This document shows, one piece after another, positions 47,623-57,297 of a DNA stretch of 64,000 nt. Under the pieces are notes generated by a model. That model worked only from the letters and a program-made list of their open reading frames with translations, was not told where the DNA came from and searched no databases. Position numbers and translations under genes: made by a program. This DNA comes from Pseudomonas reinekei (GTDB taxonomy: Bacteria > Pseudomonadota > Gammaproteobacteria > Pseudomonadales > Pseudomonadaceae): positions 1 to 64,000 of the forward strand of contig NZ_MSTQ01000003.1 in assembly GCF_001945365.1 (NCBI RefSeq), written 5' to 3'. Position 1 is the first letter of the stretch. Each line of letters begins with the position of its first letter.

Positions 47623-48750
47623 ATGCCTGCGACCTTCACCAAAAGCACCTTGCTGCTGAGTCTGTTACTCAGCTTCGGTCAGGCCCACGCCGCAAGCGAG
47701 CCCGGCCCCACTGCGCTGGCCGCACGTGCGGGCATCCCGCATCCGGCGGTGATCGCCCACCGTGGCGCCTCGTTCGATGCACCGGAATCCACCGTTGCTG
47801 CGTACAAACTGGCCCGGGACCTCGGTGCCGATTACCTGGAGCTGGACCTGCAACGCAGCAAGGATGGCGTGCTGTTTGCCTTGCACGACAACAATCTGCA
47901 ACGCACCACCGATGTCGCCAGCAAATTCCCCGAGCGCAAGGACAGCCCCGCCAACGCGTTCACCATGGCCGAACTGAAAACCCTGGATGCCGGCAGCTGG
48001 TTCAACACGGCTTTCCCGGAGCGCGCGCGTCCTTCCTACGCGGGCCTGAAAATTCTGACCCTCGATGAGATCATTGACATCGCCCAGGGCAACCCGCTGC
48101 ACAAGCCAGGCCTGTACATCGAAACCAAGGAGCCAAAGCAGTTTCCCGGCATCGAGCGCGACCTCAAGGACAAACTCCAGGATCGTGGCTGGCTAAGCCC
48201 GACCGGATCGAAACTGGCAAAGAGCGAGCTGACGGTCGGCCAGGGCAAAGGCAAGGTGATCCTGCAAACCTTCGAGAAGAGCAGCCTCGAACTGCTGCAA
48301 AAGGAAATGCCGCAAGTACCGAAGATCCTTCTGCTGTGGGTGGGCGAAGGCAGCATCGAGCCGAAATCCAAGGTGACGTTTGCCGAATCCGGCGAGAAGG
48401 ACAAAGCCGCTTACTACGCCAAACAGGTACCGAAGGACAAAGCCGAATTCCAGCGCTGGGTCGACTACGCCAAGGCCCAGGGCGCGATCGGCACCGGGCC
48501 TTCCGCGGCGCTCACCAAGGGCGGCGATCAGAGTTACTCGGACCTGGTGCAACCGTGGATGAACCAGTACACCCACGATCAGGGCCTGCTGGTGCACGTC
48601 TATACCATCGACGATGCGGTGGATTTTCAGAAAGTCATGGACGCTGGGGTCGACGGCATCTTTACCAACCGCGCCAGCGAGCTGTTGAAGTTCTACAAAC
48701 GTCCGGCGGCGGCGAGTGTTGGTCAGGTGTTGAAGAATAATGGGTATTGA
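47623..48750 (+). CDS. glpQ: GlpQ, periplasmic glycerophosphodiester phosphodiesterase (375 aa)
   Basis: Hydrolyses glycerophosphodiesters from phospholipids to glycerol 3-phosphate and an alcohol, in the periplasm. Signal peptide MPATFTKSTLLLSLLLSFGQAHA. The GDPD barrel begins VIAHRGASFDAPESTVAAYKLA, holding the catalytic HR and the metal-binding E, continues with LELDLQRSKDGVLFALHDNNLQRTTDV (E, D and second catalytic H) and ends VHVYTIDDAVDFQKVMDAGVDGIFTNR. Length fits the periplasmic GlpQ class. AAAGGA precedes the start. Confidence 0.94.
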   Translation: MPATFTKSTLLLSLLLSFGQAHAASEPGPTALAARAGIPHPAVIAHRGASFDAPESTVAAYKLARDLGADYLELDLQRSKDGVLFALHDNNLQRTTDVASKFPERKDSPANAFTMAELKTLDAGSWFNTAFPERARPSYAGLKILTLDEIIDIAQGNPLHKPGLYIETKEPKQFPGIERDLKDKLQDRGWLSPTGSKLAKSELTVGQGKGKVILQTFEKSSLELLQKEMPQVPKILLLWVGEGSIEPKSKVTFAESGEKDKAAYYAKQVPKDKAEFQRWVDYAKAQGAIGTGPSAALTKGGDQSYSDLVQPWMNQYTHDQGLLVHVYTIDDAVDFQKVMDAGVDGIFTNRASELLKFYKRPAAASVGQVLKNNGY

Positions 48751-48782
48751 ATGGGCGTCTGACACAGCACCGAGTCGACCCA

Positions 48783-48808
48783 ATCGCGAGCAGGCTCGCT
48801 CCCACAGG
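48783..48808 (-). repeat. Single REP element after glpQ
   Basis: ATCGCGAGCAGGCTCGCTCCCACAGG, about 35 bp past the glpQ stop. Confidence 0.85.
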
Positions 48809-48915
48809 CTTTGCATTGCCTGGTGAATGTCGAGGCAAAGGGAATTTTAAGGGTGGATTAAGTTACAAAAGCTAACCTGATCCCACTTAAACAGCTCACC
48901 CAAGGAAAGAAGCTC

Positions 48916-49221
48916 ATGAAAACTTTGACTGCCCTGTTCACCGCTACCGCTCTGACCCTCACCGCTGGTTTGGCCCAGGCTGATGTGCCTGTCGACCAGA
49001 TTCCTCAGTTGGTCAAGGATGGCAAGATCAAGCCACTGGAAGAGCTGAACCAGATCGTTCTGAAACTGCATCCGGGTGCCACGATTACCGACAGTGACCT
49101 CGACAACCACTTCGACGGTTACGAGTACGAAGTCGAATTGCGCGACGCGAAAAACGTTGAATGGGACGTGGATTTGAACGCCGCCACCGGCGAAGTCTTG
49201 AAGAACAAAAAAGACGACTGA
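48916..49221 (+). CDS. PepSY-domain periplasmic protein (101 aa)
   Basis: Signal peptide MKTLTALFTATALTLTAGLAQA, then one PepSY-type domain: PQLVKDGKIKPLEELNQIVLKLHPGATITDSDLDNHF, EYEVELRDAKNVEWDVDLNAATGEVLKNKK. PepSY domains are thought to hold or inhibit proteases or to bind ligands in the periplasm. In Pseudomonas such genes often answer to two-component systems. Followed by a strong terminator. Confidence 0.88.
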   Translation: MKTLTALFTATALTLTAGLAQADVPVDQIPQLVKDGKIKPLEELNQIVLKLHPGATITDSDLDNHFDGYEYEVELRDAKNVEWDVDLNAATGEVLKNKKDD

Positions 49222-49231
49222 TACACACCGC

Positions 49232-49269
49232 AAAAAGCCGCACGGTTTAACGATCGTGCGGCTTTTTTG
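49232..49269 (+). terminator. Terminator after the PepSY gene
   Basis: AAAAAGCCGCACG and CGTGCGGCTTTTTT around GTTTAACGAT. It may also serve the convergent chemoreceptor gene. Confidence 0.92.
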
Positions 49270-49319
49270 CGTCTGGATTCTAGATCGCGCATAAGCCGAT
49301 CGGTGCACAGCTGTTTTCG

Positions 49320-50945
49320 TCAGGCGCTCAGACGCGCCGTCACCTCGTTCAATTCTCCCGACAATCCGTGCAAGTTGTTGCTCGCCGCTTCCGTGCGCTG
49401 CACGTTGTCCAGGTTGGTGCTGGCGATGCTGGTGATTTCGGTGAGGTTGCGCGAGATGTCTTCGGCCACCGAAGTCTGCTCTTCGGCGGCGGTGGCGATC
49501 TGGCGGTTCATGTCGCGGATGGCTTCCACGGCGAGGGTGATGCGTTCAAGCATGGCGCCGGCCTGGGTGACTTGCTCGACGCTCTCATCGCTGCGCGCCT
49601 GACCGCTTTCAATCGCCTGCGCTGCATCGATCGCGCCGGTCTGTACGGTTTGAATGATCTGGTTGATCTCGATGATCGACGCCGCCGTGCGCTGGGCCAG
49701 GCTGCGAACTTCGTCGGCCACCACCGCAAAACCGCGCCCGGCTTCACCGGCGCGTGCCGCTTCGATGGCGGCATTGAGCGCTAGCAGGTTGGTCTGTTCG
49801 GCGATGCCGCGAATCACTTCCAGCACCTTGCCGATGCGCCCGCTGTCGGTTTCCAGTTGGCGAATGACCGTGGCGGTGTTGGCGATTTCGCCGCGCATTT
49901 GCGTGATGGTGCGGATGGTGCCCTGCATGACTTTTTCGCCCTGCTGCGCGGACTGATCGGCATCGTCTGCCGCCCGCGCCGCATCGGCCGCGTGACGGGC
50001 GACTTCCTGGGCGGTGGCGGACATTTCGTTCATCGCCGTGGCCACCTGATCGGTGCGGTTGAATTGCTCATTGGTGCCACCGGCCATCAAGGTAGCGATC
50101 GAATTCAGTTCACCGCTGGCGCTGTCCAGGTCCGACGCACTTCGCTGCAAACGGCTGAAGGTTTCGGCGAGGAAATCACGCAGGGTGTTGGCGGCCATTG
50201 CCAGCTTGCCCAGTTCGTCCTGGCGATGGCTGGCGACACGCTGGGCAAAGCGGCCCTGGCTGAGTTGCGCCACGTATTCGATCAGTTGGCGAATCGGCTC
50301 GACCAGGTTGCGGTTGACCAGCCACAGGCTCAGCAGGCCGATCAACAGCCCCGAGGCGAGCATGACAATCAGCCCCAGCAACACGGTGCGATCGGCACTG
50401 GCACTGATCAGCGTCGATTGCTCGGCCCCCTGCTTGCGCAATTCGCTGACCAGTCCGCTCATCTGCTCGCTGGCCGCACGGTCGACGCCTTTGACAGCGG
50501 CATCACCCGCCGACGGATCGCCACCGGCCGCCACGAAGGCATCACGGCCCTTTTGGTAAGCGGCGCCCAACTGTCGATGTTCGTCACGCAGCCGTTCGAT
50601 GCGGGACTTGAGTGACGGCTCGATGCCCTTTTGCCCTGCCAGTTCGCCGAGGATGTTTTGCACGTCGCGCTGACGGTCTTCGAACTGCGTCCAGTACTTG
50701 TTCAGGTCCGCCGGTTGCTTGCCGCGCAGCAGGACGTTTTTCCACTCCTGCACCTGCACCTTGAATTGCAGGTTGGCTTCGTCGATCAATTGCGAAGTGT
50801 GCAATGGCCCTTCGATCAGGCTGGCGTAGCGTTGAACGCCGCTGGAGAGGAAATGAAAGCAAGCCAGGGCGATCAACAACATCGCCAACAGGCTACCGCT
50901 CAACAAGGCAAGAATTTGCGCTCTCAGGGACTTTTGCAAAAACAT
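49320..50945 (-). CDS. Methyl-accepting chemotaxis protein (541 aa)
   Basis: A membrane chemoreceptor. TM1 (about 12-34, [23 protein letters not shown]), a helical periplasmic sensor (about 35-185) of four-helix-bundle type, TM2 (about 190-212, [21 protein letters not shown]), HAMP (about 213-265), then the cytoplasmic signalling domain. The kinase-contact hairpin reads [27 protein letters not shown]. Methylation helices flank it. Start [10 protein letters not shown] at 50945 places the first positively charged residues before TM1. The ligand is unknown. Confidence 0.93.
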   Translation of the reverse strand: MFLQKSLRAQILALLSGSLLAMLLIALACFHFLSSGVQRYASLIEGPLHTSQLIDEANLQFKVQVQEWKNVLLRGKQPADLNKYWTQFEDRQRDVQNILGELAGQKGIEPSLKSRIERLRDEHRQLGAAYQKGRDAFVAAGGDPSAGDAAVKGVDRAASEQMSGLVSELRKQGAEQSTLISASADRTVLLGLIVMLASGLLIGLLSLWLVNRNLVEPIRQLIEYVAQLSQGRFAQRVASHRQDELGKLAMAANTLRDFLAETFSRLQRSASDLDSASGELNSIATLMAGGTNEQFNRTDQVATAMNEMSATAQEVARHAADAARAADDADQSAQQGEKVMQGTIRTITQMRGEIANTATVIRQLETDSGRIGKVLEVIRGIAEQTNLLALNAAIEAARAGEAGRGFAVVADEVRSLAQRTAASIIEINQIIQTVQTGAIDAAQAIESGQARSDESVEQVTQAGAMLERITLAVEAIRDMNRQIATAAEEQTSVAEDISRNLTEITSIASTNLDNVQRTEAASNNLHGLSGELNEVTARLSA

Positions 50946-51217
50946 CGGAAGGTACTCATGGCAGGAATGAGACACGCCCCGGTAGGCGTGAAAGGTGTCC
51001 GGACATCCCTGTCCGCGACCTTGGCGTTTGGCCGAGGGCGCGCAACTTAACCCATGCGTAATCGGCGTGCCAGAGCGGTTCTTGAGTCAAATCCGACCAC
51101 CGGCAGAGCAATCGTTTGCGCTACACAATTGTCACAAAATCGTCATCCAGCCTTGCGATGATGCGGCTCACGTGAACCTGTAAAACCCGCGACAGGCGCC
51201 TCTCTTTGCGAGCTCTC

Positions 51218-52240
51218 ATGAACCACAGCATCGATCAAAGCCATCGCGATCCGGATCTGTTCGGCCTGCTTTACGGTTTCAGTTTTCGCCCCGGCGAGCG
51301 CGGCCAGGAAATCGACTCGGCCAGGGCTTTGCGCTGCCTGCAGCAACCGGAAGACGACGAGCAGTTTCTCTGGCTGCACCTGAACCTTGCCCACGCCGCG
51401 TGCGAGCGCTGGATGAAAAACCATCTTGAACTGCCCGACGAGTTTTTCGAAGCCTTGCATGAAGGCTCTCGCTCGACGCGCATCGAGCATGTCGACTCGG
51501 CGTTGCTGGCGGTGGTTAACGACGTGGTGTTCAACCTCAGCAGCATGGTCTCGTCGGATGTCTCGACGCTGTGGGTGTGTGCGCGCAGTCGGTTGATCAT
51601 CAGCGCGCGCCTGCAACCGCTGCACTCGGTGGATAAGTTGCGTTCCTCGGTGAAAGCCGGCGAGTGCTTTCGTTCGCCGCTGGAACTGCTGGTGCATTTG
51701 CTGCGCGATCAGGGTGAAGTGCTGACGCAGATCGTGCGCAAGACCAGCCAGAGCGTGGATCAGATCGAAGATGAATTGCTCTCCTCGCGCCTGTCGACCA
51801 ACCGCGCCGAACTGGGCGCCAACCGCCGGGTGCTGGTGCGCCTGCAACGCTTGCTGGCACTGGAACCGGGATCGTTGCTGCGCCTGCTCAATCGCCCGCC
51901 GCCGTGGCTGCAAAAGGAAGACGTCAAGGAGCTGCGCAAATCCACCGAGGAGTTCGCGCTGATCATCAACGACCTGACGGCGCTCGGTGAGCGCATCAAG
52001 CTGCTGCAGGAAGAAATCGCCGCCAACCTCAACGAGCAGAGCAACCGCACGCTGTTCACCCTGACGGTGGTGACCGTGCTGGCGTTGCCGATCAACATCA
52101 TTGCCGGTTTTTTCGGCATGAACGTGGGTGGGGTGCCGCTTTCCCAGGATCCGGAAGGGTTCTGGATTCTGGTGGCGCTGGTGGCGACGTTTACCGTGAT
52201 TGCCGGGCGTTGGGCGTTTCGTAAGCGCCAGGATTATTGA
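51218..52240 (+). CDS. CorA/ZntB-family metal ion transporter (340 aa)
   Basis: A large soluble N-terminal domain (about 1-270) with long helices, then two membrane helices at the C-terminus (TLFTLTVVTVLALPINIIAGFF and FWILVALVATFTVIAGRWAF). The pore motif GMN is present in FFGMNVGGVP. The overall look is that of ZntB-like Zn2+ or broad-divalent CorA relatives rather than the classic Mg2+ CorA. ATG 51218 chosen; a TTG 12 bases upstream is also open. Confidence 0.87.
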   Translation: MNHSIDQSHRDPDLFGLLYGFSFRPGERGQEIDSARALRCLQQPEDDEQFLWLHLNLAHAACERWMKNHLELPDEFFEALHEGSRSTRIEHVDSALLAVVNDVVFNLSSMVSSDVSTLWVCARSRLIISARLQPLHSVDKLRSSVKAGECFRSPLELLVHLLRDQGEVLTQIVRKTSQSVDQIEDELLSSRLSTNRAELGANRRVLVRLQRLLALEPGSLLRLLNRPPPWLQKEDVKELRKSTEEFALIINDLTALGERIKLLQEEIAANLNEQSNRTLFTLTVVTVLALPINIIAGFFGMNVGGVPLSQDPEGFWILVALVATFTVIAGRWAFRKRQDY

Positions 52241-52253
52241 ACGTTCCCGCAGC

Positions 52254-53150
52254 TTATGAGGCTGACTGAACCACTTGCCCCAACCAATCCATGAACGCCC
52301 TCACCCGCAACGGCAAATGCCGCTGGCGGGCGTAGAGCAGTGAAACCTCCATGGACGGCGCGTTGAACTGCGGCAACACCTCGACCAATTCCCCGCCCAG
52401 CAGATGTTTGCGCATGCCCATTCGCGGCGCCTGGATCAGACCAAAACCACCCAGGCACGCCGACTCATAGGCGTCGGTGCTGTTGACCGTGATGCTGCCG
52501 GCCATCGGCAGCCGCTGCACCTTGCCATCGACCTCATAGACAAAACCTTCCGAACGCGCGCCCAGCACGCCGACGTAATGCACCAGCCGATGCTGCGCCA
52601 GATCTTCCAGCGTCTGCGGCATGCCATAGCGCTGCACATACCCGGGGCTGGCGCAGTTGACCATGGCGAAGTCACACAGATGCCGCGCGACCACCGATTG
52701 ATCCGGTTGCGCCCCCACTCGCACCACGCAATCGAAACCCTCACCGAGCAAGTCAACGCGGCGGTCGGTGCTGCTGATTTCCAGCTCAAGCAGCGGGTGA
52801 CGCGCCGTGAATTCCGGCAGGCGCGGCATCACCACGCGCCGGGCCAGAATGTTCGGCATATCGACCCGAATGCGCCCCAGCAAAGTGGCTTCGTCCTGAC
52901 GAAACAGGCCTTCGATTTCATCCATGTGCGACAGCAAATCCTTGCTGCGCTCGTACAGCACCAAACCGTCCTGGGTCGCCTGGACCTTGCGCGTGGTGCG
53001 TTGCAACAGGCGCGTACCGAGCAAGGCTTCCAGCGCCTGCACATGCTCGGACACCGTCGATCGGGGCAAGCCCAGACTTTCCCCGGCGAGGGTGAAACTC
53101 GACATCTCGCTGACCCGGACGAAGGTGCGCAGCAGTTCCAGCTTGTTCAT
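52254..53150 (-). CDS. LysR-family regulator, divergent from an SDR (298 aa)
   Basis: HTH: LELLRTFVRVSEMSSFTLAGESLGLPRSTVSEHVQALEALLGTRLLQRTTRKVQAT, then a PBP2-type effector domain with VDMPNILARRVVMPRLPEF, FDCVVRVGAQPDQSVVARHL and CLGGFGLIQAPRMGMRKHL. It is of the CrgA-like subgroup. Start ATG 53150 is the conserved N-terminus; the longer frame crosses the intergenic region. Divergent from the SDR gene, 122 bp apart, and likely its regulator. Confidence 0.9.
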   Translation of the reverse strand: MNKLELLRTFVRVSEMSSFTLAGESLGLPRSTVSEHVQALEALLGTRLLQRTTRKVQATQDGLVLYERSKDLLSHMDEIEGLFRQDEATLLGRIRVDMPNILARRVVMPRLPEFTARHPLLELEISSTDRRVDLLGEGFDCVVRVGAQPDQSVVARHLCDFAMVNCASPGYVQRYGMPQTLEDLAQHRLVHYVGVLGARSEGFVYEVDGKVQRLPMAGSITVNSTDAYESACLGGFGLIQAPRMGMRKHLLGGELVEVLPQFNAPSMEVSLLYARQRHLPLRVRAFMDWLGQVVQSAS

Positions 53151-53272
53151 GAGCCTGACCTCTATTGTTCGGTTAAACCGATCAGTGATTCCGGTTTTCG
53201 CATGTTTATCACTCTGTAGCGGATAAATAAACTTTCTCCACACCCACTGCTCAGCGCACTCGAGGAAGTCCC

Positions 53273-54031
53273 ATGAACCGTAAAATCGCACTCATCACCG
53301 GCGCCAGTCGCGGCCTTGGCAAGAACGCTGCCTTGCATCTGGTCGCCCAGGGCGTCGACATCATCGGCACCTACAACAGCCGCGCCGATGAGGCCCAGGC
53401 GTTGGTCGCCGAAATTGAAAGCCTCGGTGGCCGTGCGGCCATGCTGCAACTCGACGTCGGCAAGAGTGAGCAGTTCGCCGCGTTCGCCACTGAACTGGCG
53501 ACTGTCTTGCGCGACCGGTTCGATCGCGAGCATTTCGACTTCCTGATCAACAACGCCGGGATCGGCCTGCACGTGAATTTCGTCGACACCACCGTCGAAC
53601 AGTTCGACCTGCTGGTGAATATCCATTTGAAGGGGCCGTTTTTCCTCACGCAAACACTGCTGCCCTTGCTCAATGACGGCGGACGCATCATCAACATTTC
53701 CAGCGGTCTGGCCCGTTTCAGTCTGCCGGGCTACGGCGCTTATGCAGCGATGAAAGGCGCGATGGAAGTGCTGACGCGGTACCAGGCCAAGGAGCTGGGT
53801 GCACGCAACATCAGCGTGAATATCCTTGCCCCCGGGGCGATCGAAACCGATTTCGGGGGCGGCGCCGTGCGTGATAACACCGAGGTGAACAAGATGGTGG
53901 CGGGCAACACGGCGTTGGGTCGCGCCGGTCGGCCAGACGATATTGGCGCTGCGATTGCCTTGCTGGTGGCACCGGGGAGCCAGTGGATCAATGGGCAGCG
54001 GATTGAGGCGTCGGGCGGGATGTTCTTGTAA
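53273..54031 (+). CDS. Short-chain dehydrogenase/reductase (252 aa)
   Basis: A classical SDR: cofactor motif TGASRGLGKN (about 9-18), NNAG at about 98, catalytic serine in INISSGLARF, and YAAMK for the catalytic Tyr and Lys. The C-terminus (WINGQRIEASGGMFL) is typical. NADP preference is likely from the arginine after TGAS. Substrate unknown. Probably controlled by the divergent LysR protein. Confidence 0.92.
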   Translation: MNRKIALITGASRGLGKNAALHLVAQGVDIIGTYNSRADEAQALVAEIESLGGRAAMLQLDVGKSEQFAAFATELATVLRDRFDREHFDFLINNAGIGLHVNFVDTTVEQFDLLVNIHLKGPFFLTQTLLPLLNDGGRIINISSGLARFSLPGYGAYAAMKGAMEVLTRYQAKELGARNISVNILAPGAIETDFGGGAVRDNTEVNKMVAGNTALGRAGRPDDIGAAIALLVAPGSQWINGQRIEASGGMFL

Positions 54032-54082
54032 GTCGCAGCCAGCACAACCCTGTGGAGAGGGGGCTTGCTCCCTCTCCACACC

Positions 54083-54517
54083 TCAGCAAACCACCCGGTT
54101 CAACAGCACCCGCGCGCGCACCACGTCATACGCCCAGTGATAAACGTAGGTGTACGGCAGGAAAAACAGCAACACCCCGATATCCAGCAGGAACGCTTGC
54201 CACAGGCTGACGTTCAGCCACCAGGCAATCAACGGTACGCCAAGGGCAACCAGTCCGCCTTCGAACAACAGCGCGTGCACCACGCGGACCCAAGCGTTGT
54301 GGGCAATGGCGAAATGCTTGAGCACCCGGTCGAACAGGCCGTTGAAGACCACGTTCCAGGCCAGCGCCAAGACGGCGATCACCAGGGTAACGGCGCCCAT
54401 TTCCAGCATCGGTTTATCCATGATCCAGGCCAGCAACGGGGTACAGATCAGAATGGCCAGCAATTCAAAGCCGATGGCCTGGAAGATACGTTCGGTGATG
54501 GATTTGTTGGCGCTCAT
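54083..54517 (-). CDS. PACE-family multidrug efflux protein (144 aa)
   Basis: Two tandem BTP domains of the proteobacterial antimicrobial compound efflux family (AceI-like), giving four membrane helices: FELLAILICTPLLAWIMD, MGAVTLVIAVLALAWNVVFN, ALLFEGGLVALGVPLIAWW and AFLLDIGVLLFFLPYTYVYHW. The conserved FELLA glutamate and the WNVVFN and YTYVYHWAYD motifs are present. It exports biocides such as chlorhexidine in known members. ATG 54517 starts the conserved part. Divergent from a LysR regulator, as in many PACE loci. Confidence 0.92.
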   Translation of the reverse strand: MSANKSITERIFQAIGFELLAILICTPLLAWIMDKPMLEMGAVTLVIAVLALAWNVVFNGLFDRVLKHFAIAHNAWVRVVHALLFEGGLVALGVPLIAWWLNVSLWQAFLLDIGVLLFFLPYTYVYHWAYDVVRARVLLNRVVC

Positions 54518-54607
54518 GGCCTGACTCCCTTGGGTGACGATGGTTGCCATGATCCGCCATCGCACCGATACTTCATAACCAATAACCATCGATCAAGGCG
54601 ATAGTTC

Positions 54608-55462
54608 ATGGCCTCGCATGAAGTGCTGCTGGCGTTTGTCGAAGCTGCCACCCAGGGTTCTTTTTCCGCCGCGGCGCGCAAGCTGGGCCGCAGTCAATCG
54701 ACCATCAGCGCGGCAGTGGCCAGCCTGGAAATCGACCTCAACCTGACGTTGTTCGACCGCAGCAGCCGCAAACCCGGGCTGACGCCGGCCGGTCGCGTGA
54801 TTTTGCAGCGTGCCGAAGAAATCCTCGCCGCCACCAGCCGCCTGGAAATGACCGCCAGCCAGCTATCCCATGGCGTTGAAGCGAAACTCACCGTGGCCCT
54901 TTCCGACACTTATCAGTCCGACCGCTTCGAAGCTTCGCTCAGTGCGTTCGAGCAGCGTTATCCGGACCTGGAGCTCGAATGCCTGATCGCCGAATGCGAT
55001 GACCTGGTGGCGCTGGTGCAAAGCGGTCGGGCGCAGATTGCCTTTGCTGAAATGCAGGACAGCTATCCACCGGATCTGGTCAATTCGACGGTGGACGAAC
55101 GCACGGAAATTGCCCTGTTCGTGTCGCCGCAGCATCCGTTGGCGACGCTGAATCAGATTGATCAGGAGGTGCTGCAGCAACACCGCGAATTGCGCCTGGC
55201 GACCATCGTCAATCCGTATGAGAGCCGGGCGAAGGGCCGCGTCTGGTCGGCGCCGAGTTATTTGATGCTGCTGGAAATGGCACAAGGCGGTTTTGGCTGG
55301 GCGCCTCTGCCGCGCTGGCTGGTGGCGCGTTTCGGGCCGGGGACCTTGCAAGAGCTGCAGGTGCGCGGCTGGCCGAAAACGGTGTCGGTGGATGCGCTGT
55401 GGTCGCGCCTGCATCCGCCGGGGCCGGCGGGGAGTTGGTTGTTGGGGAAGATGCTGGAATAG
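54608..55462 (+). CDS. LysR-family regulator, divergent from the PACE gene (284 aa)
   Basis: HTH: EVLLAFVEAATQGSFSAAARKLGRSQSTISAAVASLEIDLNLTLFDRSSRKPGLTPAG. Effector domain with LTVALSDTYQSDRFEASLSAFEQRYPDLELEC and LLEMAQGGFGWAPLPRWLV. It lies 90 bp from the PACE start; in such pairs the regulator usually activates the efflux gene in response to its substrates. Confidence 0.92.
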   Translation: MASHEVLLAFVEAATQGSFSAAARKLGRSQSTISAAVASLEIDLNLTLFDRSSRKPGLTPAGRVILQRAEEILAATSRLEMTASQLSHGVEAKLTVALSDTYQSDRFEASLSAFEQRYPDLELECLIAECDDLVALVQSGRAQIAFAEMQDSYPPDLVNSTVDERTEIALFVSPQHPLATLNQIDQEVLQQHRELRLATIVNPYESRAKGRVWSAPSYLMLLEMAQGGFGWAPLPRWLVARFGPGTLQELQVRGWPKTVSVDALWSRLHPPGPAGSWLLGKMLE

Positions 55463-55480
55463 TCGCGCGGCGGCAGGCCT

Positions 55481-55627
55481 CATCGCGAGCAGGCTCGCTC
55501 CCACAGTTGGACCGCGTGTGGCCAATCAAATCGGTTAACGGCGGTGCTGAAATGCAGTCCTTACAATTGGACACGTGGTATCGACGGACACCGACCCACT
55601 GTGGGAGCGAGCCTGCTCATGATGAGG
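55481..55627. repeat. REP doublet after the LysR gene
   Basis: CATCGCGAGCAGGCTCGCTCCCACAG (55481-55506) and inverted CACTGTGGGAGCGAGCCTGCTCATGATGAGG (55598-55627), with a longer than usual spacer of about 90 bp, between convergent genes. Confidence 0.85.
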
Positions 55628-55641
55628 CCCGCAAGATCACA

Positions 55642-56877
55642 TCACCTTAACGCCTTGAGTCGGCCCTCGATAAACCGCCGCTCCGGCGCTTGCTGCGTCA
55701 ACGCCAGGGCTCGCTCATACGCGCCCCGCGCCTGTTCCACCCGCCCCAACTGCCGGCAGAACTCCGCCCGCGCCGAATGCGCCAGGTGGTAATCCAGCAG
55801 ATCACCGCGCGCCAGAATCGCCTCCACCTGGATCAACGCCGCCAACGGCCCATCGTGCTTGGAAATCGCCGCCGCCCGGTTCAACTCGATCACCGGCGAA
55901 GGCACCGCCCGCAGCAACACGTCATACAGCCCGACGATCTGCTCCCAATCGGTTTCATCCACCGACGGCGCTTCGGCATGCACTGCGGCAATTGCCGCTT
56001 GCAGGCAATACGGACCGAATCGGCGGCTGCTCAGTGCCCTCTCCACCAAGCTGCAACCTTCGGCAATCATCTCGCCGTCCCACAGCGTTCGGTCCTGCTC
56101 ATCCAGCAAAACCAACTCGCCGTTCGCGCAGGTTCTGGCCACCCGCCGCGACTCGTGCAACAGCATCATGGCCAGCAAGCCCATGACCTCCGGCTCCGGC
56201 AGCAACTCCATCAATAGCCGGCCCAGGCGAATCGCCTCGCGCGTCAGGTCTTCGCGGGTCACTTGTGCGCCGATGGACGCTGAGTAACCCTCGTTGAACA
56301 CCAGATAAATCACCCGCAGCACGCTGTCGAGGCGTTCGGGCAACTCCGCCAGGGAGGGCACTTGATAGGGAATTTTTGCGTCACGGATTTTTGCCTTGGC
56401 ACGTACGATGCGCTGGGCGATGGTCGCCGGCGCCGAGAGAAAGGCCCGGGCGATTTCTTCCGTGGTCAGGTCGCAGACTTCCCGCAGGGTCAGCGGCACC
56501 TGGGCATCCGCCGCCAATGCAGGGTGACAACAGGTGAAGATCAGCCGCAAGCGATCGTCTTCCACGTCTTCGTCACTCCAGTCCGCCTGCTCCAGCACTT
56601 CCAGTTGCGCCAGCAACAATGGCCGCGAAGCATTGAACCGCGCACGTCGACGCAGCACGTCGATGGCCTTGAACCGCCCGGTGGACACCAGCCAGGTGCG
56701 CGGGTTGTCCGGCACGCCGTCCTGTTGCCAGCGCTCGACCGCGACGAAGAACGCCTCGTGCAAGGCCTCTTCGGCGAGGTCGAAGTCGCCGAGCAAGCGA
56801 ATCAACGTCGCCAGAATCCGCCGCGACTCTTCACGATAAACCTGCTCGACCCGCGCCTTGACCTCTGAGTGCACCAT
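55642..56877 (-). CDS. ECF42-type sigma factor with TPR-like C-terminus (411 aa)
   Basis: Sigma70 region 2 (about 15-85: RILATLIRLLGDFDLAEEALHEAFFVAVERWQ, DNPRTWLVSTGRFKAIDVLRRR) and region 4 (about 125-185: LRLIFTCCHPALAADAQVPLTLREVCDLTTEEIARAFLSAPATIAQRIVRAKAKIR). A long C-terminal extension (about 190-410) contains TPR-like helices (VLLRAVPSPVIELNRAAAISKHDG). This layout and the DGPF gene immediately upstream define the ECF42 group, which works without an anti-sigma factor. ATG 56877 is three bases after the previous stop; a GTG at 56880 is also in frame. Confidence 0.92.
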   Translation of the reverse strand: MVHSEVKARVEQVYREESRRILATLIRLLGDFDLAEEALHEAFFVAVERWQQDGVPDNPRTWLVSTGRFKAIDVLRRRARFNASRPLLLAQLEVLEQADWSDEDVEDDRLRLIFTCCHPALAADAQVPLTLREVCDLTTEEIARAFLSAPATIAQRIVRAKAKIRDAKIPYQVPSLAELPERLDSVLRVIYLVFNEGYSASIGAQVTREDLTREAIRLGRLLMELLPEPEVMGLLAMMLLHESRRVARTCANGELVLLDEQDRTLWDGEMIAEGCSLVERALSSRRFGPYCLQAAIAAVHAEAPSVDETDWEQIVGLYDVLLRAVPSPVIELNRAAAISKHDGPLAALIQVEAILARGDLLDYHLAHSARAEFCRQLGRVEQARGAYERALALTQQAPERRFIEGRLKALR

Positions 56878-56880
56878 CAC

Positions 56881-57228
56881 TCAAGGATTCAGCTGGCGCA
56901 CAGGGCGCACTTCAACGCTGCCGACCCGCGCCGCCGGGATGTTCCCGGCGACCTGGATCGCTTCGTTGAGGTCCTTGGCATCGATCAGGTAGAACCCGGC
57001 CAATTGCTCCTTGGTTTCGGCGAACGGACCATCGGTGATCGACATTTTGCCGTTGCGCATGCGCACCGTGGTGGCGGTCTGCACCGATTCCAGCGCCTCG
57101 GCGGCGACCATCCGGCCACTGCCCTGGATCGACTCGGCATACGCCATGCACTCCGAATCGTGCGGGCTTTCCGGCAGCGAATGCAGCAACTGCTCATCGC
57201 TGTAGACCAGGCATAAATACTTCATCAC
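56881..57228 (-). CDS. DGPF/YciI-like protein (115 aa)
   Basis: A small YCII-related ferredoxin-like fold with the DGPF motif (KMSITDGPFAETKEQLAGFYLIDAKDLNEA) and the N-terminal MKYLCLVYSDEQ. Genes of this kind are partners and presumed targets of ECF42 sigma factors. It is probably co-transcribed with the sigma gene, whose start follows its stop directly. Biochemical role unknown. Confidence 0.9.
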   Translation of the reverse strand: MMKYLCLVYSDEQLLHSLPESPHDSECMAYAESIQGSGRMVAAEALESVQTATTVRMRNGKMSITDGPFAETKEQLAGFYLIDAKDLNEAIQVAGNIPAARVGSVEVRPVRQLNP

Positions 57229-57297
57229 GTTCTCCTTATCGAACGGATCAACGATGGCCGCATATCGGCATGTTGGCGCGGCTGGCGAGAAAAAGTC